Origin: Tetmemena sp. SeJ-2015
Lineage: Eukaryota; Ciliophora; Spirotrichea; Sporadotrichida; Oxytrichidae
Assembly (NCBI GenBank): GCA_027382625.1
Contig: JAJKFJ010022416.1
Span: 1-64,000, forward strand
Length of the DNA: 64,000 nucleotides
Direction of reading: 5' to 3'
The notes under the pieces are model-generated. The model was not told the origin of the DNA and made no database searches. It saw only the letters and a list, made by a program, of their open reading frames with translations. Made by a program: the position numbers and the translations under genes. Shown piece after piece: positions 1 to 12,938 of the stretch (position 1 is the first letter of the stretch; each line of letters opens with the position of its first letter).

Positions 1-1506
1 TAAATAAAATTTAATATAAATAAAAATTTAAAAAAAGGATTACTTTAATATTTTAATTTTTCGAATGATTTCTCGATCATCAGTTTATTTCAAACTCAAT
101 GAATAATCATAATTCCTTATTTTATAATCAATCCATTTTTTCACGTAATGATGATATCTTATTTTTTTCGCATATTACTTTCTTCATTTATGCTTTTTAG
201 TTTTTTAATTTGTGATATCAGAAGAAAAAAAATTATATTAGACTTAAAATCCTATAATTTCATGAAATAATTGATGCTTTCATTCTACATTTCAATAAAT
301 TTTAATTTAATTTTAAATATATATTCTATCATTGAATTGTATGTTATCTATATTCATAAACTTCTGCTTATTACTGCTAATTATTGTGCGAGGACTATTG
401 ATGTATTAGTAACGCATTTTCTTGAATATGCTAGGCAGAAAAATTTTGTTAACCAATTTGCAAATTTTACTATTGCTAATTTAAATAATTTGTTTTTAAT
501 TTAAATATTTAATATAATAGTATCATGATAAAAAATTCAAATTATTTTTTTGGGAAATAAAAAGAATTTATGCTTTAATTTACTTTTAAATTAATTTAAA
601 TTGACATGCATTTAGTTGAAGTGTTTTTTAATTCAATTATTCTTCTGAAACCCGATATAAAATAAACACTAATTTAATTTAAATTATAATGAAGTACCTC
701 TTACTTCAGAGTTCAAACATACGAAAGTTAATGAGAAAATGGATTATAAGATAAGAAAAAGTGGTTGAATCATATATCTCAATTAAGGAGTACTAGTAAA
801 AATCTCTAGAGAAACTTTTAATATATAAATAGACTTTCAATAATTTGTATATCGAAAGTTCAAAATAAATATTTCATTTATAACTATGTTATAGATATAG
901 CACTGCTCGTATTATTTTTACAAATCACAGTTTAATTTATTATAATCCATATTATTTTTTTTAAACAATATGCTTTTATTGCTAATATAGTCAGTATTAT
1001 TAATTGAATGATAACAGAAATTTAAAATGAAAAATAAATAAAGATATATTTATTTGTATCGCAAGAACAAAGTTTTCAAAATGGATTTTATGAACACTAT
1101 TATTTTTGATTTCTTTCTCAAGAGCTATTATATCATACTCTGATTGTAACAAAAAAAATTTGACTCTATTAATCTTTAGTCAGACAATTTAAAGCAAACA
1201 AAAAATAATTTATAAAATAATTTAATTCTAATTAAGAAACACTGCTCTCAATCAGATATTTAAATGAATTAGTGCGAGATATAAATTCTTTCATTATAAT
1301 TTTTCCTAAAATTAATCTCCTATAAACTCATTGTAGATATTTTAAATGAAATTATTTATTTAGGTATTTTTTAGTTTGTATTTTAATTTATTTTTTTGAT
1401 CATTTTAAATAAATCAGATAATTATTATAAGGAATATTTGCTTATGTTACATTGAGATGGCTATCTTTTTCTTTAATGGGTATTAGAGCTCAAGAATGTA
1501 GATAAA
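1..1506. other. AT-rich stretch without a recognisable gene
   Basis: Very AT-rich, full of A and T runs. I find no frame with protein-like composition on either strand under the Gln-TAR code. An open stretch at 271-504 is only AT-driven codons. Confidence 0.6.
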
Positions 1507-1856
1507 ATGGGTTGTTTTTATTCTTCTTTGTCCATAATATTATCATTCGGCCCCATTTTTCACTACTGGCTAGGAAACCAGCTTTTCCAGTAAGTAGCCA
1601 CTGTTTTTTGTCTTTTACTGAGCTTTATAGAATGGCTTCGAATCCATTCATGATTGGCATGTTGTAGTCCATTAGTTTCCCTATAATTGTGGGATTTAAT
1701 AAAGTAAAATTACCTTTTTTTGAATTTTTCTAGCAATACTCGGCCGACAAGGAGCGCTTACAGTATCAAGTTTTAACACAGATGGCAAGAGCTTCGTCCT
1801 CGTTCGTCCGGGCTTTACAGAAGGAGACTCAAAAGTTTTTGAAAAATCTGGGCTGA
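1507..1856 (+). CDS. Small hypothetical protein, two short introns
   Basis: ATG at 1507, TGA at 1854-1856. Two GT...AG introns, 1590-1630 (41 nt) and 1704-1733 (30 nt), keep one frame across three exons and give about 92 residues. The first half is hydrophobic (LSIILSFGPIFHYW, then a second apolar stretch around SISFPIIVGF). The C-terminal half is an amphipathic, charged helix (YSADKERLQYQVLTQMA). The start MGCF could be lipid-modified. I do not recognise the family. It resembles a small organelle-membrane subunit, but that is only a guess. The introns and clean frame argue that it is real and free of IESs. Confidence 0.55.
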
Positions 1857-3530
1857 ACGTACAATATTAGATCCCACTGGAGTATTGACAACAGTTTAGC
1901 TTTGATTGCTTTAAAAGTTTAACTTGAGTGCTGGCAAATTAATAAAAATATGAGCAAATTAATTCTACCACTTGTATTGTTAAAAGTATTTAAGGAAGCT
2001 TTAGATTTAGAATAGGACATAAAAATGAAATTAATTTATACTTCTTTAGATCTTTGAGTATTTCTTTTTTGTAAACTTGAATAATCAATATTTCTAGGAG
2101 TTAGATTATCATGCAAAATATCATCATATAGTTACTTTATACTCAGACAGACCTATTATAAATAAATTTCAATACAGGTTTCTCAATTTTAACATTTATC
2201 TTTTTTGTTTTAGAATTTTATCTTTGTGACTTTTTAAGACATCTTCGATTTTCTATTTCATACTATTAAGCTAATGCTATTGATTTTTCAAATTTTTATT
2301 TTAAATAAACTAGCAAAAGTGTGACGTTTGAAATTCTGTTTTAAAAGCCATTTGAGACAGCGATTTTAAGTGAATGTTTTAATTAAAAACTAGATCAACA
2401 TTAGAATAACTTATAAATTAAACGCGCAGTAGAATAACTATCAAGCTCAATATCGAGTTGAGAGCCCACCTTTACGAAAATTTGATAGCTAAAGAGATAA
2501 AGTAAAGTTGCAATAGGAGGCGGGGGAATACCCAGTAGTATGGCTAAAAAAATGGGAAGCCGAAATGAAATGCAAAAAATGATTAGAGTAAACTATTATA
2601 TGAGATCAAATTCAAAAATCTTGGTAGAAGGCGATCAGAGAAGCAAAAGTTCTCAAGTTAAGTAATGGAACTTTCTGATTTTAAATTGAAAGTTAATAGA
2701 TTCAAGATGTAAAATGGAAGATATTTCTACTAACTAAAAATATGGATGGAGGGGGTGACCAATTAATTCAGAATTGGGAGGAATCTAGAAAATTTAATTG
2801 AAATTAACCAAAATGTGTCGAATAGAACAAAGCGAGAGGAGAACTGGGTCAAATTTGATTTTTATTCCAAGTCATATTGAGAGTAAAATTATTTAAAAGC
2901 CAAAATAACCCTCCCTTTAAATTATAAATAAGCTTGTAGATTAGCGTTTGCCCTTTAAATTAAGTAATTAAGTAAAAAATACCTGCAAGATATTTTATTC
3001 AAATACTCACAGTTGCTAGTTTATTTAAAATAAAAATTTGAAAAATCAATAGCATTAGCTTAATATTTTTGTTCCTCATAGGGATTTTAAACATTTTATC
3101 GTACCTCGATTTGCATCACTTTACTCTTAAAATTTTTTATTAAAATTTATTGTTTTATATTTATCAAAATTAGATTATGTCAGTTAAAATACTAAAATAG
3201 TCAGATAATTGTTAAATCACATTTATGTTAATAGTATGATATAGTCAATTATTTTGTCATTCATATCCATTTAATGATTAACTATCTTAATAAAAATTAA
3301 GGCACTAGCTAAAATAAAAATTAACTTAAGTTTACTCTATCTTGTGTTTTATTTCGAATTGTTTTTTTTTATCATAATTTATATTTTTCAAAATAAAAAT
3401 TAATATATGGTTTTCTCTTTTATTTCGTTGGATTAAGTTAGTTATTCATTTAATTAGCCTAATCAGATTTAAGGGTAATGGGAATACTAGTTGAGCTTTG
3501 AATTGGTTAAAATGTTTCTTATGTTTAAAT
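1857..3530. other. Intergenic, nothing recognised
   Basis: AT-rich DNA between a plus-strand gene and the 3' end of a minus-strand gene. A less AT-rich patch near 2420-2560 has no convincing frame. Confidence 0.5.
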
Positions 3531-3539
3531 AATTAAAAT

Positions 3540-6500
3540 AATTTAGTGAGAGTATTGGGCTATTTGTAGATTAGAGGATTTGGATATATCCTCTAATGTT
3601 TCAACTCCATTTTAATGATTATATGTCTAAGTTTAATTGCGAGAGCTGGAGGAAGAGCTACTGCTGCTATCTTCTGTTTATTCCTAAATTATATTTTGAT
3701 GAGGTCTACTTTATTCTAACTCTTCCTAAAATTGTTCAAGTTTAGTAGCCCCAATAGTGAATGAAGATCTCTTTTACTATGCATATGAATTTTTAGGAGG
3801 ACAAAGTTACTGTGCTGATTTTATCTTGTCTAGTTTTTCTTTCTCTGCTTTAGCTATTTATATCTCCTAAATAAAAGCGTCAGCGTAGTAACTTTTGTAA
3901 TTCTTAAAATCTTCATAAAATATTTTGTAATAGTATCTCTATCCTCAATAAATATAGTAGAAGATAAAATGAAAAATGTGCGTTTTATTTTTAAATCTTT
4001 TATAAATCTAAGATAATAATTTAAATTGATATCTTGATAGACATCTGTCTCTCTGTATTCCTTGTTAAGATCTAGATACTCTTGTTCTTCGTCATCTAAA
4101 GTTGGATCGATGTCTCTTCTATTCATCACCGGCGACATTAGTTATCCAAGTTCAACAAATGGGTCTATATCTTTTATACTCTCTTTTCTTTTATTGATAT
4201 TTGTAGTACCTTGTTTGATATTAAAAATATTTTTATAAACAGCTTATAGAGCCGAAGAGTTTTGCGATTCTTAATTGTATGGTGCAAATGAAACAGTTCT
4301 TTGCATGTCATCAATTTGAGCTTGAACCTTCTTAATCTCTTAAAATGGAGTGACTTCGAATGATGGGAATCTGCTCATATTCATAAAACAAGGAAGAGTG
4401 TTTGGTACTTCCGCAGAAGATTGCTAAACTCCACTTGATTAAGAGTTAAGAATCAATCCTTCACCAAGGAATGGATTGAATGGAACAGAGTTTGCAGATC
4501 CTCCTAATAAAGTAAAGTCTTTTTATAGCAGTAAACTATCAAGTTGCTCTCGAGAGAGCTCTCTTGGGAGATTAAAATCTCCCTTTTATTGCTAGAGAAG
4601 TCTCATTCTTGGTGATATCTTTTCTTCTTTCTAAATTTGATCTTCTTTGATCTTTTTATCAACTACTTTTTGTAATTAACTTTGCTGATTTTGTCATTTC
4701 TAAATCATTTAAGGTCGTTTAAGTTTTCTGCCAAGCTTTCTGAGGTATTTGAGAGCTTGCGCTTAGTTTTTCTTTTCTGCTTCTTTCTTCCTGTCCTCAT
4801 TCTCTTGTTTCATCTTGATTTCTTCGGCTTTAGACATTTTCAAAATTAATTTTTATAAAATCCTAGTAGTTTCTAATCTGAATCTCTATAGATCATTGAG
4901 TTTCTTAAGGTCTTCTTGTGATTTAAATTTCATAAGGTCTGCTTTTTATTTGAGTTTGTTTATCTATTTCCTGCCATGTGTGGAGTGATGAAATGGAGGA
5001 GTTTTGAATAATCGAAAGGATTTGGCTCAGGTGCTAAAGCTAAAATAAACTACCAAAACTAAAGCTAGTTACTTTTTAATTATCTTTTCAGCCACTGATT
5101 TCTTCTCTGGTATCAGTTCTTCTATCTTATCCATGTAAAACATTGAATTTTAAGACGATATACTCGAAAATTTATCCGCACCCTCTGAATTACCTCCACT
5201 AAAAATATACTAGAGTTCTTCTTAAACTTAATTGGACTCAGATATTACTATCAACATAATTTAAAGCCTAATTAGCAAGATAAATGTATTTTATATTTAA
5301 ATTAAATACGCTTCATTATTGAAAAACAGAGGTAATTAAAATGATAGATTATTGCTTAATAGTGAGAATCTGTATTAAGATATTGTTCTAACTTTTCCTT
5401 GCTCCTTCCACTCCCTCCTTTATCTACATTAGGAACGACTGAGGATGGTGAAACATCTTCCTCGGTATCTAAATTGTTTTGAGCCAGTTTAATCGTTAAA
5501 CCCTATTTAGAAGAGTGTTTTTAGGGGTAACTTTATATGTAAGGATCGGCTGAGTTTTCTGGAAATATTTTTAAAATAAATATTTGCTGATAATTAATTG
5601 GACTCTCAAGTGTATTTCCGATTCCAGATGTTAAATTGGATTTTGAAGACTGTTATTTTGCGTGAGATCCTTTGCTTTCTAGTTCCTCTACTTAAATTTT
5701 GTTTATTTTAGACAATTCGAAAATAAATATAGGTATTCTTATCTAGAGAAGGTGGTTCTTCTTCTTTGCTCTCTCAAATTAGTTGGATTTAGTATTTACT
5801 TGATCTCTTATCCAAAACCCTCTAGCATTTAACTATAAATTGGATCAGCAGATTTCTACCTCTGGAGCACATTTTTAAATTCTTTAATCTAAAATATAAA
5901 TTTTCATCATTATCAAGCGATTCTTGTCTTAAATCTTTGACTCTTTTTTCTTAATTTTAGAAAAAATCAAAGTGTCTGATGTCGCTCTAAGGGGAGGGTT
6001 TAGTGATGAAAATCTTAAAAGAGTGTTTTTCCCTTTCAAAAATAAGTTATAGGTTTCAAGTGTGTTATTATAGAACTAATTAATATTTTAAAAATTTGCA
6101 AGGAAAAATATAACTATAAGGGTAACATATATCTATAGCTATCTAAGGTTCATTAGCATGGATGCGATGAAGGAAATGTAGAGACTCAATGCATCATTAT
6201 CACTACAGAAGCAATAAGCAAGTGCGCTCTCACATCTAACGCTGAGTAATGTTGAATTGCATCGAGAGCGCGCATCGAAACTTCAACTGCGATAGAGAGT
6301 GAAGTGCTAGCAAGCATATACTCTTTATATACTGTGTATTTACTCTATGTCACTAACTTATCTCTATACACTCTAAGTAGAAATGATGATTATATACTTG
6401 AAATGATAAGTGATGAAGAGTGCAAATGCATTTTCCACTTGATAGCGTAACTTACTTGAGTGCGCTCAATGTGCGATATGTGCGCCGTGAAACGCTCTCT

Positions 6501-8082
6501 CGAATGATGCTACTTGCGCACTTGTTGCATATCGGAAAAGTAGAGAGGAGAGGCTTGCACTGAAAAGTGCGATAGTGATTTTCACTCCACCATACTTAAG
6601 TTTGCACTTGTTTGCACTTGTATCGTAATGTACACACATGCTATGAGTGCGCATACTAGTGATTCATGTTTGCACATAATGTATGAATGTTGTTAGCATG
6701 CAGGAGCAGTGATGCAGTTCGCATATACAGAGTTTGCAGTGAAAGAGTGCGATCTCAATCAAAGTGCGATAGAGTTCATCACTCCATTAATAATGATCGA
6801 TTAAAGTTATGATCAATTATAAGTATATGATTATTAAGTTATAGCGATTATTGTTATATCATTATTAATGGAGTGATGAACTCTATCGCACTTTGATTGA
6901 GATCGCACTCTTTCACTGCAAACTCTGTTATGCGAACTGCATCACTGCTCCTGCATGCTAACAACATTCATACATTATGTGCAAACATGAATCACTAGTA
7001 TGCGCACTCATAGCATGTGTGTACATTACGATACAAGTGCAAACAAGTGCAAACTTAAGTATGGTGGAGTGAAAATCACTATCGCACTTTTCAGTGCAAG
7101 CCTCTCCTCTCTACTTTTCCGATATGCAACAAGTGCGCAAGTAGCATCATTCGAGAGAGCGTTTCACGGCGCACATATCGCACATTGAGCGCACTCAAGT
7201 AAGTTACGCTATCAAGTGGAAAATGCATTTGCACTCTTCATCACTTATCATTTCAAGTATATAATCATCATTTCTACTTAGAGTGTATAGAGATAAGTTA
7301 GTGACATAGAGTAAATACACAGTATATAAAGAGTATATGCTTGCTAGCACTTCACTCTCTATCGCAGTTGAAGTTTCGATGCGCGCTCTCGATGCAATTC
7401 AACATTACTCAGCGTTAGATGTGAGAGCGCACTTGCTTATTGCTTCTGTAGTGATAATGATGCATTGAGTCTCTACATTTCCTTCATCGCATCCATGCTA
7501 ATGAACCTTAGATAGCTATAGATATATGTTACCCTTATAGTTATATTTTTCCTTGCAAATTTTTAAAATATTAATTAGTTCTATAATACTTGAATAAGAT
7601 CTATGCTTTTTATCGTCCACACATGATGCCCCTTGTTCTGTATCAATATCATTTTGTTCTTATTTTTGAATAGGTTGATCACTTTAAGTAATATTTTGTA
7701 CTGCCTGCTTTACGTCTTGTATTCTTCTTTCCTTGGTAAATAGTAAAATATGAAATTGCTGATCTAGTGCTTTTAAATTATTGAAATCAAGGCGATTTTA
7801 CTCTCTATTTGTTGTAAATGTGTCTAGAATCTCTTGGCCAGAGATCTGGCTCTTATAAAATAATTAGTATTGCATTAGGACTCAATATCTTTTGTGATAA
7901 GTAAATTATTGCTTGTATTGAAAACCATGCTCACAGATGCTTCAATGAGTTCATCCTTTATGATTAAGAAAAATAAAGAGTGAGGGATCTATTATCGGAC
8001 AAGAAAAAGATCCATGGAAGTCTTAGTTCATCCCTTAAAAGTTAAGATATTGCAGCTGAGTAGGATTCTGAAAGTGATTCAT
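3540..8082 (-). CDS. Hypothetical Gln/charged protein, split by a palindrome
   Basis: Start taken as ATG at 8082-8080 (MNHFQNPTQLQYL). The frame runs to about 7600 and contains two in-frame TGA codons (7951-7953 and 7942-7944) where Trp would read well (HKGWTHWSICEHGF). Coding resumes left of the 1.5-kb palindrome near 6050 (NLQLIFEREKHSF) and continues to about 3540 through charged, glutamine-rich segments, a lysine-rich coiled coil (MSKAEEIKMKQENEDRKK at about 4830) and a serine-rich tail. A 26-nt intron fits near 3880. The 3' end is uncertain. No family recognised. Composition suggests a cytoskeletal or ciliary scaffold, which is inference. Several frame shifts imply further IESs. Confidence 0.6.
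6055..7596. mobile_element. 1.5-kb foldback element (near-perfect inverted repeat)
   Basis: Left arm about 6066-6797 and right arm 6858-7588 are reverse complements, with a 60-bp spacer (6798-6857). I noticed one single-base indel between them (left GCATATACAG, right complement GCATAACAG). TTCAAG/CTTGAA lie just outside as an outer inverted pair, with five extra bases on the left. The element sits inside a minus-strand coding region that continues on both sides, so it must be removed, or the gene is dead. The arms are less AT-rich than the surroundings and repeat AGTGCGAT-like words. An identical 62-codon open frame on each arm simply reflects the symmetry. No transposase is seen. Confidence 0.85.
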
Positions 8083-8898
8083 TTATAATTTTAATAAATT
8101 GCTAACTAGTTGTGCTATTTATATTAATACATAAACAGTTTCAATAATCATTTTACTATTCATTACTATACCAAGTAATCTGTGAATAAGTCCAAATTAT
8201 AAATCAATTTATTGAAATTAAGATTAAATGTGAACTTATTGATTTACAATTAAATTGTGTAATTTAACATATGCCTAATCCTAACTTTAACAGAGGACAG
8301 AGATACAAAAAATACAACTATTTCTACAGCCCCTTCAACCCATTTAATCCGTATTTCGTTTCAAATCGCAAACTAATCACAAATATCAAAAATAATCTTC
8401 CAGCTAAAAGATCAAATTAGCAAGGATTCACAACAAAATATATTTTTATTAAAGCTAAAATTATGAAAAGATTTATTTTATATAAACCTTAGTTTATAAA
8501 GATTAGTCAATTTTTTTTATAAATTCAAAATTAATTAAGTACGCTTTCTTCTTTTTAAAATTAGAAGAGAGAAAAAATGATTGAGTAAATTACAATAGCG
8601 GGAAAACTTTGAACTCAATAAATTGCGATTTAATTAAGTTATTTAATGATATAAATTTAAAATTAGTTATGGTTGTTTATTGTCGCATTCTTATCAAACT
8701 ATTTATATTTTGATATAAAAAGCCTTCTTTTAATGTAATAAAATCTAGAGGTGATTTTGATTGGCTTATAGGTAGAACATGAAGATATCTGCAATTTAAG
8801 TTTTAATCGATTTATATACAAATGAGTTAGTTTAGAGTTATTAAATTATTTATATTGTTTGGAATATCTGAAATTAAATGCATGCAATATATTATTTA
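8083..8898. other. Divergent intergenic region
   Basis: Lies between two gene starts pointing outward (8082 minus, 8899 plus), so it should hold both promoters. AT-rich; no specific element recognised. Confidence 0.45.
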
Positions 8899-11800
8899 AT
8901 GCAAGGGTAGAGAAATAGTGATTACTCTACAGCAAGCGGATGTTCTCCCGAAAAAAGATATAGAGAAGCGGAGAGTGAACAGTTTGGATAAGTAGTAATT
9001 TTGGATTCTGACGAAGAAGAATGATTGCAGGAAATTGAGTTTCAGTAGCTAGCCAATAACTAAAGAATGCAGTCAACACATTTTGAAGCAAATAATAAAT
9101 TCAAGATCACTGAAATTCAATCCATCAACAAATCATTCACCAATTAAGATCCATCCTTTGTGTCTGTATCCAGCTTGATCCCCAAAAAGAGAGGGAGACT
9201 AGAGTGAGATCTTGAGATCTAAGAAAAGCAAGTATTTCAAAATGAAGAAAACAGAAATGATGTAATTCAAGATGAAAATTACTAATATGAACAACAAATG
9301 AGTCACTACTATAATCAAAATTAAGACGATTCCGAAAATAACGATTTTCATGACTATGATGATGAAGAGTATGATTAAAATGAAGGTGATTCGAATTGCT
9401 TAGAAAGCGGGGAGCTTCTAGTTTCAAATTATTAGCAAACTAAAAGAGAGTCCCATTTTACTCCAGATCTTGAAATTGAAAATTACGATAGCTTAGAAAA
9501 TACAACTACTTCAAAAGTAAGATAGCAAAATTAATACACTTTAAAATCTATGAAGGAAGACTATATTACAAACTTATAAAGTGTAGAAACTATTGATTCT
9601 ACTCAAGATAGTTTAAATAACGAAGAAATATTTGAAGAAGAGATAAATTTGAACAAGTATTAAATTAAAATAAATAAAAAGATTTAAATTAAATTATATT
9701 TGATAGCGATACTTACGATATATCCCAGGCTATGAATCTTTTTCATAAAACTCTAGAAGAAGCCGCTGACATGATCTTTAACATAAATTCTTCTCTATTG
9801 ATAAAGAATAGGTAAGCTCGTAATTTAATTTGATTATTGAGGAAGAATTAAACAAAAATGAACAGCCCTTTTCTTGTGATGCCCTTCAAAAACTAATAGA
9901 AATAGAGTATAAGCTTAAATAAGGATGAAGAAATTTCGGTAAATACTCTTCCAAATGAATAAGATAAGAACTATAGTTAACCTCGTTAATTTAAAGACAT
10001 AAACTTTATCTAGAATGATAAAATTAAGGTAGACACACACTCCTCAAATACCTTTTAAAAATAAGAGTAAATAGACATAACTTATGTTAAAGATTAGGAA
10101 TTCGGCAAACTTTATTAAGAACCTGTTGTAGTATTTGATATTGAATAAGAAATTAGAAAAGACTAAAAAGTTGATAATTTAAAACATAATTCTGATAACA
10201 AAATAATTACTCGACAGAAAAGGTAAATAGCAAATTTTAAGCATAAGTAAAATCTAAATTTTAGAGCACCTAAATTCCAACTGAATACAAAAAGTAGGAA
10301 GGATTAAAATTACTGTCAGAAAACGGGTATGATCCAATTAAAGATGCTCCTTTCTATAGAGGATAACCGGTGCCCTTTTTCTTTATTATTGGCAAGAATT
10401 TAAGGATTAATTGTTATAAAAATAATACCTTAAAGTAATTAAATTAAAGATTTATTATGCTAAAATTAAAATAATTTTGACACTTTCGTCATCAGCTAAT
10501 TATTGTTTTAAAATTTGTTTAAAAATATTCTATCATTTTGTTTTTATAATAATTTTTATTTAAGTATAAAAAATCCTATAATGAATAAAAAATTAAAAAG
10601 AAGATTCAATTGATTTGACTTTTATTTTGAGAGAAGTGTTGGATAGTTTATTTCATATTATTTAATAGGATATGATTTGAATTGAATTTGTTTAAAATCT
10701 AGTTTGATTTAATGATAAATAAACCACAAATTTCTGTTAAATTTGGAGTTATACTAATTCTCTGAGTGAAATTGAATAATGCAAAGGTAGGTGAAGCACT
10801 ATTTAGATAAAAGAGATAATTAGTAATGTTTTTCGTAGTTGTCTCTTGCTCGCCTAAGAGGAACTAGTAAATATTTTCTACTTCTTCGCAGTTAAGTTAG
10901 GTCCAGATTATGAAACTAATGAAACTGGTATTGGACTCGAATTACTTTCTAATGCAGTTGCCAAGGCTTGTGGAAAATCAGTCAAATAAATTAGAGACCA
11001 ACATAAAATCGATGGTGATTATGGCATCGTTGTTGAAAAAGGAAAAGGAGTCCAGAAATCATTAGGCAACTTTTTTAAGAAACAATAAATTGAAAAGCCA
11101 AAGCCACTAACATTTAAGAAAGTATTTGACCAATTCCTTAAAATATCTAAAATATCTGGAAGTAATTCTTAATCAGAAAAAGAAACAATAATTCTAAAGC
11201 TTTTGCAAGAATCCTCTAATGAAGAAGCCAAGTATATTGTAAGGTGGCTTTAGAAAAATTTAAAAACTGGAGCAGCTGAGAAGACTTATATATCAGCTCT
11301 TGCAAGAGCAATTGCTTACACACCACCAAATAGGAATCCTAAAATTATTAACATGAGAGTTACAATGCAAGATTACTAATTCTACTAAAGATGTGACTTT
11401 CTTGAGCACGGAATAAATGAAGCTATATGCGAATTTCCGAATTATGGAGAAGTTATAAGTACTTTATTAGAGGTAGGAGATGACATGAAAAGTCTTAAGG
11501 CAAGATGCAATATGAGAATTGGAATTCCAGTGAAGCCTATGCTTGCTAAACCAACAAAAGGAGTGAGAGAGGTATTGGACAGAATGGAGTAGTGTAAATT
11601 TACATGTGAGTATAAATATGATGGCTTCAGAGGATAAATTCACTTTGATAGAAATAATCTCTAGAACTAAGTACAAATCTACTCAAGGAATTTAGAAATA
11701 ATGACTCATTAGTATCCTGATATAGTAGATTTCGTAAAAAATAGTCTTTCAAGTGAGTTGGATTCATTTATAATTGACAGTGAGCTTGTTGCTTATGATA

Positions 11801-12782
11801 CTTTAAATTCAATTAAATTATTTTTTGCTTTTAATTATCTTATATAAATTGTATAATAGCATTTTAGTTAATTATATTATTTTTGAAGCCAATTTTTATT
11901 GAATTAAACGATACTGTAAACAATAGGATTCTGCCATTCTAGATTCTGTCCTCGAGAAGTCGTAAGAATGTAACAGAAGATGATTTGAAGAATAAGATTC
12001 AAGTGTGTGCTTTTGACTTGCTATATCTGAATGGAAAATCTCTTCTAAAAGAACCGTTTATAGTTAGAAGATCGCTTTTGCATTAAAATTTCAAAGAAAT
12101 ACAGCCAGGAATGAGATTTGCACAATTCAAAGATGCTGAGTCAGTGGAATCTATAGAGGAATTTTTAATGCAATCTATAAAAGATCTTTGCGAGGGTCTG
12201 ATGATTAAAACTTTGGAAACTAATGCATCCTATGAGCCTTCAAAAAGATCATTGAATTGGCTTAAGTTGAAGAAAGATTATTTGGACAACAGTTTTGGAG
12301 ATTCTTTAGACTTGGTGGTAGTAGGAGCTGATTATGGAAAAGGAAAAAGAGCAGGATAATATGCTTCCTTTCTTCTAGCTTGCTACGATGAAGATTTAGA
12401 GTGCTTGTAAACAGTTACTATGATGGCTAGTGGGATTACTGATGAAAATTTTGAGAAATTCTTCAATCAATTTAAATCCATAGAGATCGAAAGGCCTTCA
12501 CCAATGTTGCGGTGTAAAGACAAATAAGTCCATGTTTGGTTTTAACCTGAACACGTTTGGGAAATAAAGTGCGCTGATTTATCGTTAAGTTCAGTTTATT
12601 GTGCTGCTCTAGGACGAATAGAGCCAAATAGAGGCATAGCACTCCGCTTCCCAAGGTTTCTAAGAGAAAGAAAAGATAAAAAGATTGAAGATGCAACTTC
12701 AAGTTAGTAAATTTTAGAATTCTTTAAGAACTAACCACAGCATTTAAATAAAGAAAAAGAGGAAGAAGATTTTGAATTCTGA
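8899..12782 (+). CDS. LIG1: DNA ligase I (ATP-dependent)
   Basis: ATG at 8899, TGA at 12780-12782. Seals nicks in replication and excision repair in the nucleus. The N-terminal third (to about 10290) is acidic and disordered. Near 10310 the conserved DNA-binding-domain start appears ([17 protein letters not shown]), followed by an AT-rich gap to about 10740, then IEQCKGR, NVFRSC and KLGPDYE. The nucleotidyltransferase domain has the adenylation motif [13 protein letters not shown] (near 11600), then [43 protein letters not shown] and, in the OB domain, WEIKCADLS and [10 protein letters not shown] 113-bp IES lies at 11797-11909. In-frame TGA occurs at 9022-9024, 9205-9207 and 10792-10794. Identification is firm for the catalytic part. 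Joining the acidic N-terminus to it rests on the shared domain boundary near 10310-10380. Confidence 0.93.
11797..11909 (+). mobile_element. IES of 113 bp in DNA ligase, pointer GATACT
   Basis: GATACT occurs at 11797-11802 and again at 11910-11915. Removing one copy plus the AT-rich DNA between them joins ELVAYDT to [11 protein letters not shown] in frame. This matches the family pattern (acidic residue, VA(W/Y)D, then QPFQ-L), whereas the unspliced frame breaks down. Confidence 0.9.
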
Positions 12783-12938
12783 TCTTAATTTAATTAACAT
12801 TAATTTTTTATCTATATATTTTTGGATCCGATACTTATAGAATTTAGATTAAAAACTAAATATAAACTTCATATGATAATACAAATTAGATGGAAAATCA
12901 CTCTTATGTTTAAAAAAGCCTAATAATTTAAAAAGGCT

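Noticed and set aside
271..504. 77-codon open frame
   Set aside because: Composition is that of random AT-rich DNA (Ile, Asn, Leu, Tyr); no motif and no supporting context.
6466..7188. Two identical 62-codon ORFs, one on each palindrome arm
   Set aside because: They are mirror images forced by the inverted repeat. No homology is recognised and the region interrupts another gene, so I do not call them genes.
6055..7596. Palindrome as an assembly or amplification chimera
   Set aside because: A simple fold-back chimera would repeat flanking DNA on both sides. Here different halves of one gene lie left and right, so insertion is the better reading, though long reads should confirm it.
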